Assembly: GCF_012911565.1 (NCBI RefSeq)
Contig: NZ_JAAMPU010000107.1
Location: 467,800 to 531,799, forward strand
From: Flavobacterium silvaticum
GTDB lineage: Bacteria; Bacteroidota; Bacteroidia; Flavobacteriales; Flavobacteriaceae
Direction: 5' to 3'
Length of the DNA stretch: 64,000 bases
The notes below the pieces were generated by a model. The model worked only from the letters and a program-made list of their open reading frames with translations, searched no databases and had not been told where the DNA came from. This document shows positions 52,811 to 62,289 of the stretch, in pieces (the first letter of the stretch is position 1; each line of letters starts with the position of its first letter). Made by a program: the position numbers and the translations under genes.

Positions 52811-53479
52811 ATGAAAAAACTTCTAATGGCCATTCTCCTGATTGGCGCAGGTAAGGCTATCGGCCAGCAAAAAACAATCACGACCGCCGAATATAAAGAC
52901 ATTGAAGTGTCAGGTGGATTTAAAGTAAAACTCGTTCCCGGAACTGAAGGGACAATTACGTTATCCGGCCCGCAAAAAGCACTTGATGCCACAACTGTCG
53001 AATGCCATGACGGCACACTTGAAATATCAAGTAAGGGAATGTCAAAATCTTCCTCTGTTACCGTAACAATTCCCGTTAATGAAATTTGCGGCCTCGGCCT
53101 TAGCGGATCAGGAGAAATCACTTCGAACTACGTACTGAAATCTGACTCTTTCCAGTTGCGTTTATCAGGATCCGGAAAAATAGCGGTTCAAATAGACAGT
53201 AAAAAAGCTTCGGCCTTAACGAGTGGATCCGGAAATATTTTCATCGGTGGAAACAGTACTCAGTTTGAATGTGGTATTTCGGGTTCAGGCGAAATCATTG
53301 CCGATGACCTTAAAACCCAGAACGTAACTGCCCAAATCTCGGGTTCCGGAAATTGCCGCGTGTATTGCGACGGAGCGTTGAAAGCCCAAATCGCCGGTTC
53401 AGGAAACGTGAAGTATAAAGGAAATGCCGATGCTGTCGAACAGGATATTGTCGGCTCCGGAAATGTGATCAAAGCCTGA
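52811..53479 (+). CDS. DUF2807 (head GIN domain) protein
   Basis: A 222-residue exported protein, signal peptide MKKLLMAILLIGAGKAIGQ, followed by a GIN-domain solenoid. The repeat GSG is prominent, with turns such as LGLSGSGEITSN, LRLSGSGKIAVQ, SGSGNIFIGG and QISGSGNCRVYCDG. Such proteins, sometimes named putative auto-transporter adhesins, lie on the cell surface in Bacteroidetes. It is the last gene of the sigma-factor operon and is followed by a terminator that reaches into the convergent MFS gene. Confidence 0.85.
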   Translation: MKKLLMAILLIGAGKAIGQQKTITTAEYKDIEVSGGFKVKLVPGTEGTITLSGPQKALDATTVECHDGTLEISSKGMSKSSSVTVTIPVNEICGLGLSGSGEITSNYVLKSDSFQLRLSGSGKIAVQIDSKKASALTSGSGNIFIGGNSTQFECGISGSGEIIADDLKTQNVTAQISGSGNCRVYCDGALKAQIAGSGNVKYKGNADAVEQDIVGSGNVIKA

Positions 53480-53499
53480 CAGTTGCACCAAATTCAATC

Positions 53500-53530
53500 A
53501 AAGCGCCTCTCTATTCGGGGCGCTTTTGTT
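53500..53530 (+). terminator. Terminator of the sigma-factor operon
   Basis: AAAGCGCC (53500-53507) and GGCGCTTT (53519-53526) form an 8-bp stem followed by T-rich sequence on the plus strand. The right arm lies inside the last codons of the convergent MFS gene, and the A-rich left flank could also serve that gene. Confidence 0.7.
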
Positions 53531-54815
53531 TTGGTATCCGAAGCAACAATAAAATTCCGGTAATGAAGAATACCATGAGGAATACGATGGCGAACCTCGG
53601 ACTTCCGGTAATCTGGTCGATCAATCCGTAAATAAGCATCCCGATTACAATCCCGATTTTTTCGGCTACATCGTAAAAACTGAAATACGAAGCCGTGTTT
53701 TCTGAATTACCCAATAATTTGGAATACGTAGACCTGGAAAGCGACTGGATTCCGCCCATGACCAAGCCTACGATCGAAGCCATGATATAAAACTCCATGG
53801 GCTTCGTAATGAAAAAAGCGAGTCCGCAGAAAACCGCCCAAACCGTATTGATAAAAATAAGCACTGTGATATTCCCGAATTTAGCCGATGCCCGCGAAGT
53901 CAGGAAAGCCCCAAGTACAGCCACGAGTTGGATCAATAAAATACAGATGATAAGGCCTATGGTACTTTGTTCTTCGGATTCCCATCGGATTTCCTGGGCA
54001 CCAAAGTAAGTAGCGACCAGCATTACCGTTTGTACGGCCATACTGTAGACGAAAAAGGAAACCAGGTAACGCTTGAGGGGAATATTGTGTCCCATGTCTG
54101 CCCAGACTAATTTTAACTGGCGGAATCCGTTGAAGACGACATGGCTTGTGAGTTTTTCGCTGCGGCCGTTTCCTTTCGGCAGATAATAATAGGTGTACTG
54201 ACTGAACAAAATCCACCACACGCCCACTGAAATAAACGAATACCGCATGGCTTCCATTGCAGTCATACCCAACATATCTGGCATCATGACCATAACGAGG
54301 TTGATGATCAGCAATACGACACTTCCGATGTAACCGAGCGAATATCCCTTGGCACTTATGGCATCCTGCTGCTCTTCAAAAGCAATGTCGGGCAAATAGG
54401 AATTGTAGAAGACGAGGCTTCCCCAAAACCCAATCAGTCCAAGGAAATAGCACAACAATCCCGGATATACATTTTCAATATTGAACCAATACAAACCTAT
54501 GCAGGACAAAGCCCCGAGGTAATTGAAAAAACGCATGAACGCTTTTTTGTTGCCTACATAATCTGCGATTCCCGAAAGCAGCGGAGACGAAAAAGCCACG
54601 ACAAGAAATGCTGCGGCCGTTACGAAACTTATTAAAGCTGAATTTTTATAGGAATGTCCAAACACCTCTATATAAGGGTTTTCTTTTGGGAATAGGGCAT
54701 TGTAGAAAATCGGAAAAATGGCCGAAGCAATCGTCAGTGAATACACCGAATTCGCCCAATCGTAAAAAGCCCAGGCGTTGAGCAGTTTTTTATCGCCTTT
54801 TCGAAGTTGAGACAT
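53511..54815 (-). CDS. MFS transporter of the UMF1/Atg22-like family
   Basis: A 434-residue inner-membrane protein with about twelve helices. The N-terminus KKLLNAWAFYDWANSVYSLTI and the LVFYNSYLPDIAFEEQQDAISAKGYSLGYIGSV loop are characteristic of the UMF1 (Atg22-like) branch. Substrate unknown; related yeast Atg22 exports amino acids from the vacuole. It has no close partner gene. Its stop region doubles as part of a terminator for the convergent operon. Confidence 0.9.
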   Translation of the reverse strand: MSQLRKGDKKLLNAWAFYDWANSVYSLTIASAIFPIFYNALFPKENPYIEVFGHSYKNSALISFVTAAAFLVVAFSSPLLSGIADYVGNKKAFMRFFNYLGALSCIGLYWFNIENVYPGLLCYFLGLIGFWGSLVFYNSYLPDIAFEEQQDAISAKGYSLGYIGSVVLLIINLVMVMMPDMLGMTAMEAMRYSFISVGVWWILFSQYTYYYLPKGNGRSEKLTSHVVFNGFRQLKLVWADMGHNIPLKRYLVSFFVYSMAVQTVMLVATYFGAQEIRWESEEQSTIGLIICILLIQLVAVLGAFLTSRASAKFGNITVLIFINTVWAVFCGLAFFITKPMEFYIMASIVGLVMGGIQSLSRSTYSKLLGNSENTASYFSFYDVAEKIGIVIGMLIYGLIDQITGSPRFAIVFLMVFFITGILLLLRIPKQKRPE

Positions 54816-54950
54816 CGTTGTTGGTTGATGAGATGCCGCAAGTTAGGAAATTACTTGTTTCTTGATTTGAAGATGTGTTGATTTTATCCGGCTTCGCCCC
54901 ATACAGTTCGTCTCTGCGTGGAGTGACGATATGTTTATGCGGAATCCGGA

Positions 54951-55763
54951 TTAATATTTCACTCCCAATTTCGCAGCTTCTGCTTTTGCCGCAGGTATCA
55001 GATTTTTGATATTATTGATACGGGTTGCATCAGATGGGTGCGTACTGAGCAATTCCGGGGTTGATCCGCCACCGGAAGAAGCACTCATACGTTGCCAGAA
55101 AGCCAACGCATTATCCGGGTTATAACCTGCAATTGCCATTAGCGTCAGGCCAATCTGATCGGCTTCGCTTTCCTGGCTGCGGCTGAACGGGAGCATCACG
55201 CCCACATTTGATCCGATTCCATAATATTGTTGCCACATTTGCTGCTTTTCCTGTGACTGGCTATTGGTTGCCAGTGCTACTCCCACCGCGCCGAGTTGTT
55301 GTATTTGGGCTGCACTCATACGTTGTGCACCGTGATTGGCCAGTGCGTGTGCGACTTCGTGCCCCATTACCGTTGCCAGACCTGCTTCGCTTTGGGTTAT
55401 CGGGAGGATTCCGGTGTAAACAACGATTTTACCTCCAGGCATACACCAGGCGTTTACGGCTTTGTCCTGGACTAGGTTATATTCCCATCTGTAATCTTTT
55501 AAATATTGCCCTTGCCCGACAGAATTGAGGTATTTTTCGGCAGCGGCTTTGATTTTCATCCCGACGTTTTCGACCATTTTGGCTTCGGCGGTTCCTTTAA
55601 TAACTTTATTTTCTTTTAGGAACTGATCGTATTGTTGGAAAGCAGATGGAAACAACTGGTCGTTGCTCACAAAGTTCAGGCTGCTTTTTCCGGTGAACGG
55701 ATTGGTGGAGCTACAGGCGGAAAGCATCAATATTCCGGCTACAAAAGAGATTTTCGTTTTCAT
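54951..55763 (-). CDS. M48-family metalloprotease lipoprotein
   Basis: A 270-residue protein from ATG at MKTKISFVAGILMLSAC, a lipoprotein signal with lipobox LSAC (Cys17); an upstream ATG would add eight residues before the signal. The M48 zinc motif HEVAH sits at 135-139, with the third ligand in SQESEADQIGL and the NAWCMPGGKIVVYTG strand in front. STHPSDATRI follows near the end. Members (Oma1/LoiP/BepA-like) degrade misfolded envelope proteins. Monocistronic and extracytoplasmic. Confidence 0.92.
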   Translation of the reverse strand: MKTKISFVAGILMLSACSSTNPFTGKSSLNFVSNDQLFPSAFQQYDQFLKENKVIKGTAEAKMVENVGMKIKAAAEKYLNSVGQGQYLKDYRWEYNLVQDKAVNAWCMPGGKIVVYTGILPITQSEAGLATVMGHEVAHALANHGAQRMSAAQIQQLGAVGVALATNSQSQEKQQMWQQYYGIGSNVGVMLPFSRSQESEADQIGLTLMAIAGYNPDNALAFWQRMSASSGGGSTPELLSTHPSDATRINNIKNLIPAAKAEAAKLGVKY

Positions 55764-55801
55764 TTTGGTAGGTATTTTCTTCCTCAAAAATACGCTGAAA
55801 C

Positions 55802-55830
55802 AAAAAAGGCCGGTTATACCGACCTTAATT
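55802..55830 (-). terminator. Terminator of the GH31 gene
   Basis: On the minus strand AAGGTCGGT pairs with ACCGGCCTT (one G-T pair) around a 4-base loop, followed by a T-run (A-run at 55,802-55,807 on the plus strand). Confidence 0.75.
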
Positions 55831-55849
55831 TTTTTTTCAGGGTTGCCAG

Positions 55850-58246
55850 TTACTCACCGGTAATGTGTACTTCGGAAAAATCTTTTTCGATGATGAATGA
55901 ATTCCCGTTCCACTGCAAAGCGGCCGGATCGCGTCTTTCATTATCTACATATACACTTTTGATTTTGAACGGAAGTCCGTGCAAATTGATTTTAAACGTC
56001 TTGTATGTGGTGTCGAATTTTCCTTCTTTGTGTTTTTGAAGTACCATTTGGTTTTCCTTTCCGATGAACTGGAACGATAACAGGCTGAACCGGCCTTTAT
56101 TGTAATCATAACCGTCCTGCGCATCTTCATACAGGAACGATTGCTCCTTGCCTGCTTTGTAGTATACATCTAGGGAAACTTCGGTAATTTCCTTTTCCCC
56201 GACATATTGTTGAACCGGATATTTTGGAATGATGGCGCCCTCTTTTACGAATAATGGAATCTGGTCATAATCTGTAGCGACCCAAACTTCGCGTTTGCCC
56301 GAAACCACTTCGTCAGTCCAGTAATTGTACCAGTTCCCGGCAGGCAGATAGATGCGACGGCCTTGTGAATTTGCTTCAAGTATCGGGCAAACCAGGAATT
56401 GTTCCCCAAAGATGAATTCATCGGTGCGATAATGCGTCTGCGGATCTTCCTGATCGTAATACACCAAAGGTTTGAGCATCGGCACGGCCTCATTGATGTA
56501 TTTCCAGAACATAGTGTATAAATAGGGAAGCAACTGATAGCGCAACGATACGAATTTGCGTGTAATATGTACCACTTCATCATCAAACGACCAAGGTTCC
56601 TGATCGCCGTGGTCACCCGATGAATGCACGCGGCAGAACGGATGGAATACACCCAGTTGAATCCATCTGGCAAATAATTCGCCTGAAGGTTGTTCTGCAA
56701 AACCGCCAATATCGGAACCGGTAAAGCCCATTCCGGAAATAGACATGCGCTGCATCTGGATATTCGCGATCCACAAATGTTCCCATGTGGCCACGTTGTC
56801 GCCTGTCCAGGAAGAACAATACCGCTGTGCGCCGGAATAGGCAGACCTGGTAATGATGAACGGACGCTTCGGATACGCAAACCGCTTGACGCCTTCATAC
56901 GTCGCACGTGCCATTTGTGTTCCGTAGATATTATGAGCTTTGCGGTGTGAACATGGATTTCCGTCGTAATCGTGGCGTACATCCATTGGGAATGTCTTGC
57001 CCGGAACTTCCATTACGGCAGGTTCGTTCATATCGTTCCACACGCCTTTGACACCTATTTCAGAAACGAGTTCCTTAAATAATCCGGCCCACCATTCCCG
57101 AACGGCAGGATTGGTATAATCTGGGAAATTACATTCGCCCGGCCAGACTTTTCCTTTCATGTATGGACCGTCGGCACGTTTGCAGAAATAATCGTTGGCG
57201 ACAGCTTCATTGTAGATACTGTATTCTTTGTCGATCTTGATTCCGGGATCGATGATGACGATGGTCTTGAATCCGTCTGCCGAAAGTTCCGAAACCATGC
57301 GCTTCGGATCCGGGAAATAGTCTTTGTTCCAGGTGAAGCAGCGGAATCCGTCCATATAATCGATGTCAAGATAAATCGCATCGCACGGAATCTGCAATTC
57401 ACGGAACTTTGAAGTTACTTCTTTGACCTTGGCTTCCGGATAATAACTCCATTTACACTGATGGAAACCCAGCGTCCACAATGGTGGTAATTCCGGTTTT
57501 CCGGTCAAATCTGTATAAGCGGTTACGACTTCTGCCATACTCGGGCCGTAGAAGAAATAGTAGTTCATTTCGCCACCTTCGGCCCAATAGCTTGTTACAT
57601 TTCGTCTTTCCTGACCAAAATCAAAGAACGTCCGGAACGTATTGTCGAAGAAAATCCCATAAGCCGTTTTGTTATGCAGGCCGACGTAAAACGGAACGAC
57701 TTTATACAACGGCTCCTGGTCTTTGTGGAAAGCATATTGGTCGGTAGCCCAGTTTTCGACACGTTTACCTTTGAGGTTGAAATGTGTGGGTTTGTCACCG
57801 AGGCCGTAATACGATTCACCTTCACGTGAAACCTTGCTCATCTTGACGATGTTACCGCCAAAAGCATAGCTTTCTTCCCAATGGAAACCGATTTCTTCAT
57901 CGAGGATTATGTTTCCGTCGATATCGTAAATAGTCACATGGACATCTGATTTGCGTACTTTACAACGCAATTTGCTGGTTCTGATGGTATAGAATTCCGC
58001 GTCTTCGATCAGCTCCAGTTCATTGTATCCGTGGGATTGGTTCGGATCGATGGCATACGAGAAGTCCCTGCTGAAGTATCCCTTCGTTGTGTAACGGAAA
58101 CGGATGAGGCTGTCGCGGATTACGGTCAGTTTCAGGATCACATCATTATCCGTATAAAGAAAAACGGAATCGGTCTCCTTGATGACCTTTATTATTTTGG
58201 AAGGATATATGTCTCCTTTGTATTCAAGCTCGGTATTGGTAATCAT
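55850..58246 (-). CDS. GH31 alpha-glucosidase
   Basis: A 798-residue glycoside hydrolase of family 31. It has the N-terminal beta-sandwich (about 30-250), a (beta/alpha)8 barrel with nucleophile D405 in VWNDMNEPAVME, a second acidic residue in GSDIGGF, and DGDHGDQEPW-like substrate loops, then two C-terminal beta domains. It releases glucose from the non-reducing ends of alpha-glucans such as maltodextrin or glycogen fragments. No signal peptide is visible, so it should be cytosolic. It is followed on the same strand by glgB upstream (113 bp), which suggests a linked glycogen function. Confidence 0.94.
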   Translation of the reverse strand: MITNTELEYKGDIYPSKIIKVIKETDSVFLYTDNDVILKLTVIRDSLIRFRYTTKGYFSRDFSYAIDPNQSHGYNELELIEDAEFYTIRTSKLRCKVRKSDVHVTIYDIDGNIILDEEIGFHWEESYAFGGNIVKMSKVSREGESYYGLGDKPTHFNLKGKRVENWATDQYAFHKDQEPLYKVVPFYVGLHNKTAYGIFFDNTFRTFFDFGQERRNVTSYWAEGGEMNYYFFYGPSMAEVVTAYTDLTGKPELPPLWTLGFHQCKWSYYPEAKVKEVTSKFRELQIPCDAIYLDIDYMDGFRCFTWNKDYFPDPKRMVSELSADGFKTIVIIDPGIKIDKEYSIYNEAVANDYFCKRADGPYMKGKVWPGECNFPDYTNPAVREWWAGLFKELVSEIGVKGVWNDMNEPAVMEVPGKTFPMDVRHDYDGNPCSHRKAHNIYGTQMARATYEGVKRFAYPKRPFIITRSAYSGAQRYCSSWTGDNVATWEHLWIANIQMQRMSISGMGFTGSDIGGFAEQPSGELFARWIQLGVFHPFCRVHSSGDHGDQEPWSFDDEVVHITRKFVSLRYQLLPYLYTMFWKYINEAVPMLKPLVYYDQEDPQTHYRTDEFIFGEQFLVCPILEANSQGRRIYLPAGNWYNYWTDEVVSGKREVWVATDYDQIPLFVKEGAIIPKYPVQQYVGEKEITEVSLDVYYKAGKEQSFLYEDAQDGYDYNKGRFSLLSFQFIGKENQMVLQKHKEGKFDTTYKTFKINLHGLPFKIKSVYVDNERRDPAALQWNGNSFIIEKDFSEVHITGE

Positions 58247-58359
58247 AATGCAGTATGGTTGGCTTCAAACTTAGAAAAAATAAGCCAAGTGAGGTGTTGA
58301 AAACACACAGTTTCTACGCAAACGTTGTCGCTGAAAAGTATTGTATTTTGAGATGTACC

Positions 58360-60267
58360 CTATCCGATTTTAAACACCGAAACACCTAGTGGGGACAAAC
58401 AAACAACTGCCGAATATTCCCTTCCGTTCCAGGGTTTTGTCTCTGCTTTTACAGCCTTTGGATTCGAGACGCCGCTGCCGCCGAAATCCGGATGGTCGCT
58501 GTTGAAAATTTCGGTAAGCTTCGACTTTGATGGCAAACCGATGCGATACTCCTCACGGACGACAGGCGTAAAATTGCAAATGACCAATAGGTCATCTTTC
58601 GGATTATTGCCTTTCCTGATGAAACTGATCACGCAATTCTGGTTATCTGAATAATCGATCCATTCAAAACCGTCTTGGGAAAACTGTTTTTCAAACAGCG
58701 CCGGCTGGGATGTATACAACTTATTCAGTGCCGTTACCGTCTTTTTGATTCCGTTGTGGAAATCGTATTGAAGCAAATGCCAGTCGAGGCTACCATCGAA
58801 TTTCCATTCCTCGCTCTGTCCGAATTCGTCACCCATAAACAGCAGTTTGCTTCCGGGATGCGTGAACATATAACTGTAAAGCAACCTCAGATTCGCGAAC
58901 CGCTGCCATTCATCGCCGGGCATCCTTCCGAATATCGATCGCTTGCCATACACCACTTCATCATGTGAAAGCGGCAGCATGAAATTTTCCGTAAAAGCAT
59001 AAGTCATCGAGAAGGTAATGTCGTTCTGATGATAACTTCTGTAGATTGGTTCTTTTTTGAAATATTCAAGCGTGTCGTGCATCCAGCCCATCATCCATTT
59101 CATTCCGAAGCCAAGGCCGCCAACATACGTCGGTCGGGAAACCATCGGGAAAGACGTGCTTTCTTCGGCTATGGTCTGCACACCGTCAAAATTAGCATAG
59201 ACGGCTTCGTTGAAATCTTTGAGAAACGAAATTGAATCGAGGTTTTCGCGTCCGCCAAAGATATTAGGTTCCCATTCGCCATCGTTCCTTGAATAATCGA
59301 GATATAACATAGACGCCACAGCATCGACACGCAATCCGTCCACATGATAGTGCTGCAGCCAGAACATGGCATTCGAAATCAGAAACGACCGGACTTCATT
59401 GCGGCCGTAATTGAAAACCAGTGATTTCCAATCCGGGTGATAGCCTTTCCGGATATCCGGATGTTCATATAAATGTGATCCATCGAAGAAACCAAGGCCG
59501 TGTGCATCACTCGGAAAATGTGATGGAACCCAATCGAGTATCACGCCTATGCCGGCTTCGTGGAATTTATCGACGAGGAACATGAAATCCTGTGGCTTGC
59601 CAAAACGCGAAGTCGGTGCAAAATAGCCAACCAATTGATAGCCCCACGACGGATCGTACGGATATTCCATGACCGGCATGAATTCGACGTGGGTGAAGCC
59701 GGTTTCCCTGACATAAGCGACGAGTTCCTCGGCCATTTCTATATAGGTCAGGAATCTATTTTCTTCAACTTTTCGCTTCCACGATCCCAAATGGACTTCG
59801 TAAACGGAATACGGCCTGTCGAGCGCATTTTTATCGGCACGCGTCTTCATGTAACCGCTGTCTTTCCATTTGTATTTCAAATCCCAGACGACAGAAGCCG
59901 TGTTTGGCGGCAATTCGCAATAACGGGCAAAAGGGTCGGCCTTTTCAGTGACCAGACCGTTTACATTCGATTGGATTTTATATTTGTATTTGGCTCCGTT
60001 TTCGATCCCCGGAATAAATCCTTCCCAAATTCCGGAGCCGTCCCAACGTACATTCAGCAAGTGTTCTCCCTGAACCCAATAATTGAAATCCCCTACTACG
60101 GAAACAGATTTGGCGGCCGGAGCCCAAACAGAAAAATAGCCCCCTTTGACTCCATCGACCTCTAGTAAATGAGAACCGAATTTTTCATAAAGCTGGAAGT
60201 GTTTTCCGGATCGGAATAAATCAATGTCAAAACTGGTAAAGAGGGAATGTGGTAGTACGTTATTCAT
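58360..60267 (-). CDS. glgB: 1,4-alpha-glucan branching enzyme
   Basis: A 635-residue GH13 enzyme that makes alpha-1,6 branches in glycogen. It has a CBM48 module (about 30-130, VWAPAAKSVSVVGDFNYW), then the GH13 barrel with WVPSHFPSD, the nucleophile D315 in DGLRVDAVASML, the acid/base E369 in IAEESTS, and the transition-state HDE in PLSHDEVVYGK. The C-terminal beta domain ends SPLGVSVFKIG. It lies 113 bp upstream of the GH31 gene on the same strand; an own promoter region precedes it with a short palindrome. Confidence 0.95.
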   Translation of the reverse strand: MNNVLPHSLFTSFDIDLFRSGKHFQLYEKFGSHLLEVDGVKGGYFSVWAPAAKSVSVVGDFNYWVQGEHLLNVRWDGSGIWEGFIPGIENGAKYKYKIQSNVNGLVTEKADPFARYCELPPNTASVVWDLKYKWKDSGYMKTRADKNALDRPYSVYEVHLGSWKRKVEENRFLTYIEMAEELVAYVRETGFTHVEFMPVMEYPYDPSWGYQLVGYFAPTSRFGKPQDFMFLVDKFHEAGIGVILDWVPSHFPSDAHGLGFFDGSHLYEHPDIRKGYHPDWKSLVFNYGRNEVRSFLISNAMFWLQHYHVDGLRVDAVASMLYLDYSRNDGEWEPNIFGGRENLDSISFLKDFNEAVYANFDGVQTIAEESTSFPMVSRPTYVGGLGFGMKWMMGWMHDTLEYFKKEPIYRSYHQNDITFSMTYAFTENFMLPLSHDEVVYGKRSIFGRMPGDEWQRFANLRLLYSYMFTHPGSKLLFMGDEFGQSEEWKFDGSLDWHLLQYDFHNGIKKTVTALNKLYTSQPALFEKQFSQDGFEWIDYSDNQNCVISFIRKGNNPKDDLLVICNFTPVVREEYRIGLPSKSKLTEIFNSDHPDFGGSGVSNPKAVKAETKPWNGREYSAVVCLSPLGVSVFKIG

Positions 60268-60312
60268 GATGGCGGCGTGAACCGTTATTTATTTATGGTA
60301 AGTTCAGATTTA

Positions 60313-60328
60313 TACCTTATGTAAGGTA
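60313..60328. promoter_or_regulatory. Small palindrome upstream of glgB
   Basis: TACCTTATGTAAGGTA has 7-bp inverted arms with a 2-bp centre. It lies 46 bp upstream of the glgB ATG in the divergent region to the hydrolase gene. It could be an operator; nothing else supports this. Confidence 0.3.
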
Positions 60329-60489
60329 CAACGAAAGTTCCGACATTGTAATTAAATGAATGCCTGATTCATCAAATAATTAGTTTATCGAAATCATACG
60401 GCTGTAATTGTGATTTTTAAGTAATATTTATGATTCTGAAATTTAATAAAAATTGACCTATACAATAACTTGCAGGGAAAATTAGTGAT

Positions 60490-61365
60490 ATGTCAGGAAA
60501 ATCGGGAAAGTCATCAGGTTCATTACAGATTCCTAAGGCGATACAACATACTGCTACTTTTTTGGGTGCGATTTCCCCAAAATTACAAACCCGGTTTGCG
60601 GCAAGGCTTTTCACTTCTCCTATTCGACACAAACGCCCTTCAAGGGAATTGCCAATGTTGGGTTCAAGCCGCAGACAGATTTTGTCGGTTCCATCTATCG
60701 GGAAAGAAATTGTCTGTTACGAATATGGCCTTTCCCTACAAAAAGTGTTGCTCGTGCACGGATGGTCGGGTCGTGGGACGCAACTCGTAAAAATTGCGGA
60801 CGCTTTGATTGTCTCCGGATATTCCATCGTAAGTTTCGATGCGCCGGCACACGGAAATTCCAAAGGCTCTACCACAATCATGACGGAATTCATAGAAAGC
60901 ATTCTTGAAATTGAAAAAACATATGGCCCTTTTGAAGCTGCCGTAGGTCATTCGCTTGGAGGCATGTCTTTGCTTAATGCAGTTGCTTCAGGGTTTAAGA
61001 CCAAAGCGCTTGTTACCATCGGAAGTGGGAATAAAATCAGTGACATCCTCATTGATTTTGTCAATCGCCTGGGACAAAAAGAAGATTTGGTCCCACGCCT
61101 ACGCGATCATTTTGAAGCGAAGTTTCTGGGAAAAACCATGGAATCCTATTCCGCGTATATAGCTGCGAAGGAAATCGAAATCCCTGTATTGGTCATCCAT
61201 GACAAAAAAGACATGGAAGTTCCGGTATCATCGGCAGAAGGAATTACAGCTCATCTCCAAAATGCCACTTTGATGCTGACACAAGACCTCGGGCATCGAA
61301 AAATCCTCGGTAATCCGGATGTCATCCAGACTTTGGTTGACTTCATTAAAACAAAGACACAATGA
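60490..61365 (+). CDS. Alpha/beta-hydrolase fold protein
   Basis: A 291-residue soluble hydrolase. The fold elements are present: oxyanion loop LVHGWSGRG, nucleophile Ser in AVGHSLGGM, acid Asp in [12 protein letters not shown] and the His in DLGHRKIL. The 60-residue N-terminal extension ([19 protein letters not shown]) is basic. No signal peptide. Substrate unknown. It opens an operon with the two msrB genes; its stop overlaps the first msrB ATG by 4 bp. Confidence 0.88.
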   Translation: MSGKSGKSSGSLQIPKAIQHTATFLGAISPKLQTRFAARLFTSPIRHKRPSRELPMLGSSRRQILSVPSIGKEIVCYEYGLSLQKVLLVHGWSGRGTQLVKIADALIVSGYSIVSFDAPAHGNSKGSTTIMTEFIESILEIEKTYGPFEAAVGHSLGGMSLLNAVASGFKTKALVTIGSGNKISDILIDFVNRLGQKEDLVPRLRDHFEAKFLGKTMESYSAYIAAKEIEIPVLVIHDKKDMEVPVSSAEGITAHLQNATLMLTQDLGHRKILGNPDVIQTLVDFIKTKTQ

Positions 61366-61847
61366 AAAAGATTGCTTCCTTATTGATTATTATCCTAACC
61401 ATCACTTCCTGCAATTCCCAGGATAAAAAGCAGGTTTCTCAAAAATCTGACGGTAAAAAAATTGTAAAATCCGAGGCTGAATGGAAAAAGGAACTGACTC
61501 CCGACCAATATGACGTGCTGCGGATGAAAGGAACCGAACGCCCATTCACTGGCGAGTACACCGATAATTTTGAAAAAGGTACTTACGTTTGCGCAGCTTG
61601 CGGAAATGTACTTTTCAACTCCAATGCAAAATTCAAATCGGAATGCGGCTGGCCGTCTTTTGACCAGGCCATAAAAGGTTCAGTGGAATATACTACAGAT
61701 AATTCGCTCGGAATGTCACGTACCGAAGTTACCTGTGCAAAATGCGGCGGACATTTGGGTCATGTTTTTGATGACGGGCCAATCGCCACAACCGGAAAGC
61801 GTTTTTGTACCAATTCCGTTTCAATTAAATTCATACCTGCAAAATAA
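61362..61847 (+). CDS. msrB: Peptide-methionine (R)-S-oxide reductase, lipoprotein form
   Basis: A 161-residue MsrB with a lipoprotein signal [17 protein letters not shown] (lipobox ITSC). The catalytic domain has the zinc pairs CAACG and CAKCG, the structural CGWPSFDQA and the catalytic Cys in [10 protein letters not shown]. It reduces methionine-R-sulfoxide in proteins; the signal places this copy outside the cytoplasm. The linker after the lipid Cys is Lys/Ser-rich. It overlaps the hydrolase gene by 4 bp and is followed by a second, cytosolic msrB 18 bp downstream. Confidence 0.94.
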   Translation: MKKIASLLIIILTITSCNSQDKKQVSQKSDGKKIVKSEAEWKKELTPDQYDVLRMKGTERPFTGEYTDNFEKGTYVCAACGNVLFNSNAKFKSECGWPSFDQAIKGSVEYTTDNSLGMSRTEVTCAKCGGHLGHVFDDGPIATTGKRFCTNSVSIKFIPAK

Positions 61848-61865
61848 ACATTCAACACACAGAAT

Positions 61866-62255
61866 ATGAGCTATAAAGTAGAAAAATCAGAAGACCAGTG
61901 GCGGGAGGAATTAGGCCTTGAACGCTATCGGATTTTACGCCAGAAAGGAACCGAATTTCCGCATTCTGGCAAATACAACCTGACTTTTGACAAAGGCACT
62001 TATGTATGCGGCGCCTGCGGTGAACCTTTATTCGAAAGCGATTCCAAATTCAATTCAAGCTGCGGGTGGCCATCTTTTGACGATGCGATTCCCGGAAAGA
62101 TAGAATATGTCAAAGACACAACCCACGGCATGGTGCGCACCGAAATACTCTGCGCCAACTGCGGAAGTCATTTGGGGCATGTTTTTGATGACGGACCTAC
62201 CGAAACCGGACAGCGCTATTGCGTCAATTCTGCCTCGGTGGACTTCAAGGAATAA
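61866..62255 (+). CDS. msrB: Peptide-methionine (R)-S-oxide reductase, cytosolic form
   Basis: A 129-residue MsrB without signal peptide. It has zinc cysteines in CGACG and [25 protein letters not shown] and the catalytic Cys in GQRYCVNSAS. It is a tandem paralog of the preceding lipoprotein copy, so the operon repairs oxidised methionine both in the cytosol and in the envelope. A strong bidirectional terminator follows directly. Confidence 0.95.
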   Translation: MSYKVEKSEDQWREELGLERYRILRQKGTEFPHSGKYNLTFDKGTYVCGACGEPLFESDSKFNSSCGWPSFDDAIPGKIEYVKDTTHGMVRTEILCANCGSHLGHVFDDGPTETGQRYCVNSASVDFKE

Positions 62256-62284
62256 AAAAGCCCGGATGTTGATTCCGGGCTTTT
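62256..62284. terminator. Bidirectional terminator between msrB and the T9SS gene
   Basis: AAAAGCCCGGA (62256-62266) and TCCGGGCTTTT (62274-62284) form an 11-bp stem with a 7-nt loop, with T-rich flanks on both strands. It ends both the msrB operon and the convergent T9SS cargo gene. Confidence 0.85.
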
Positions 62285-62289
62285 CGTTT

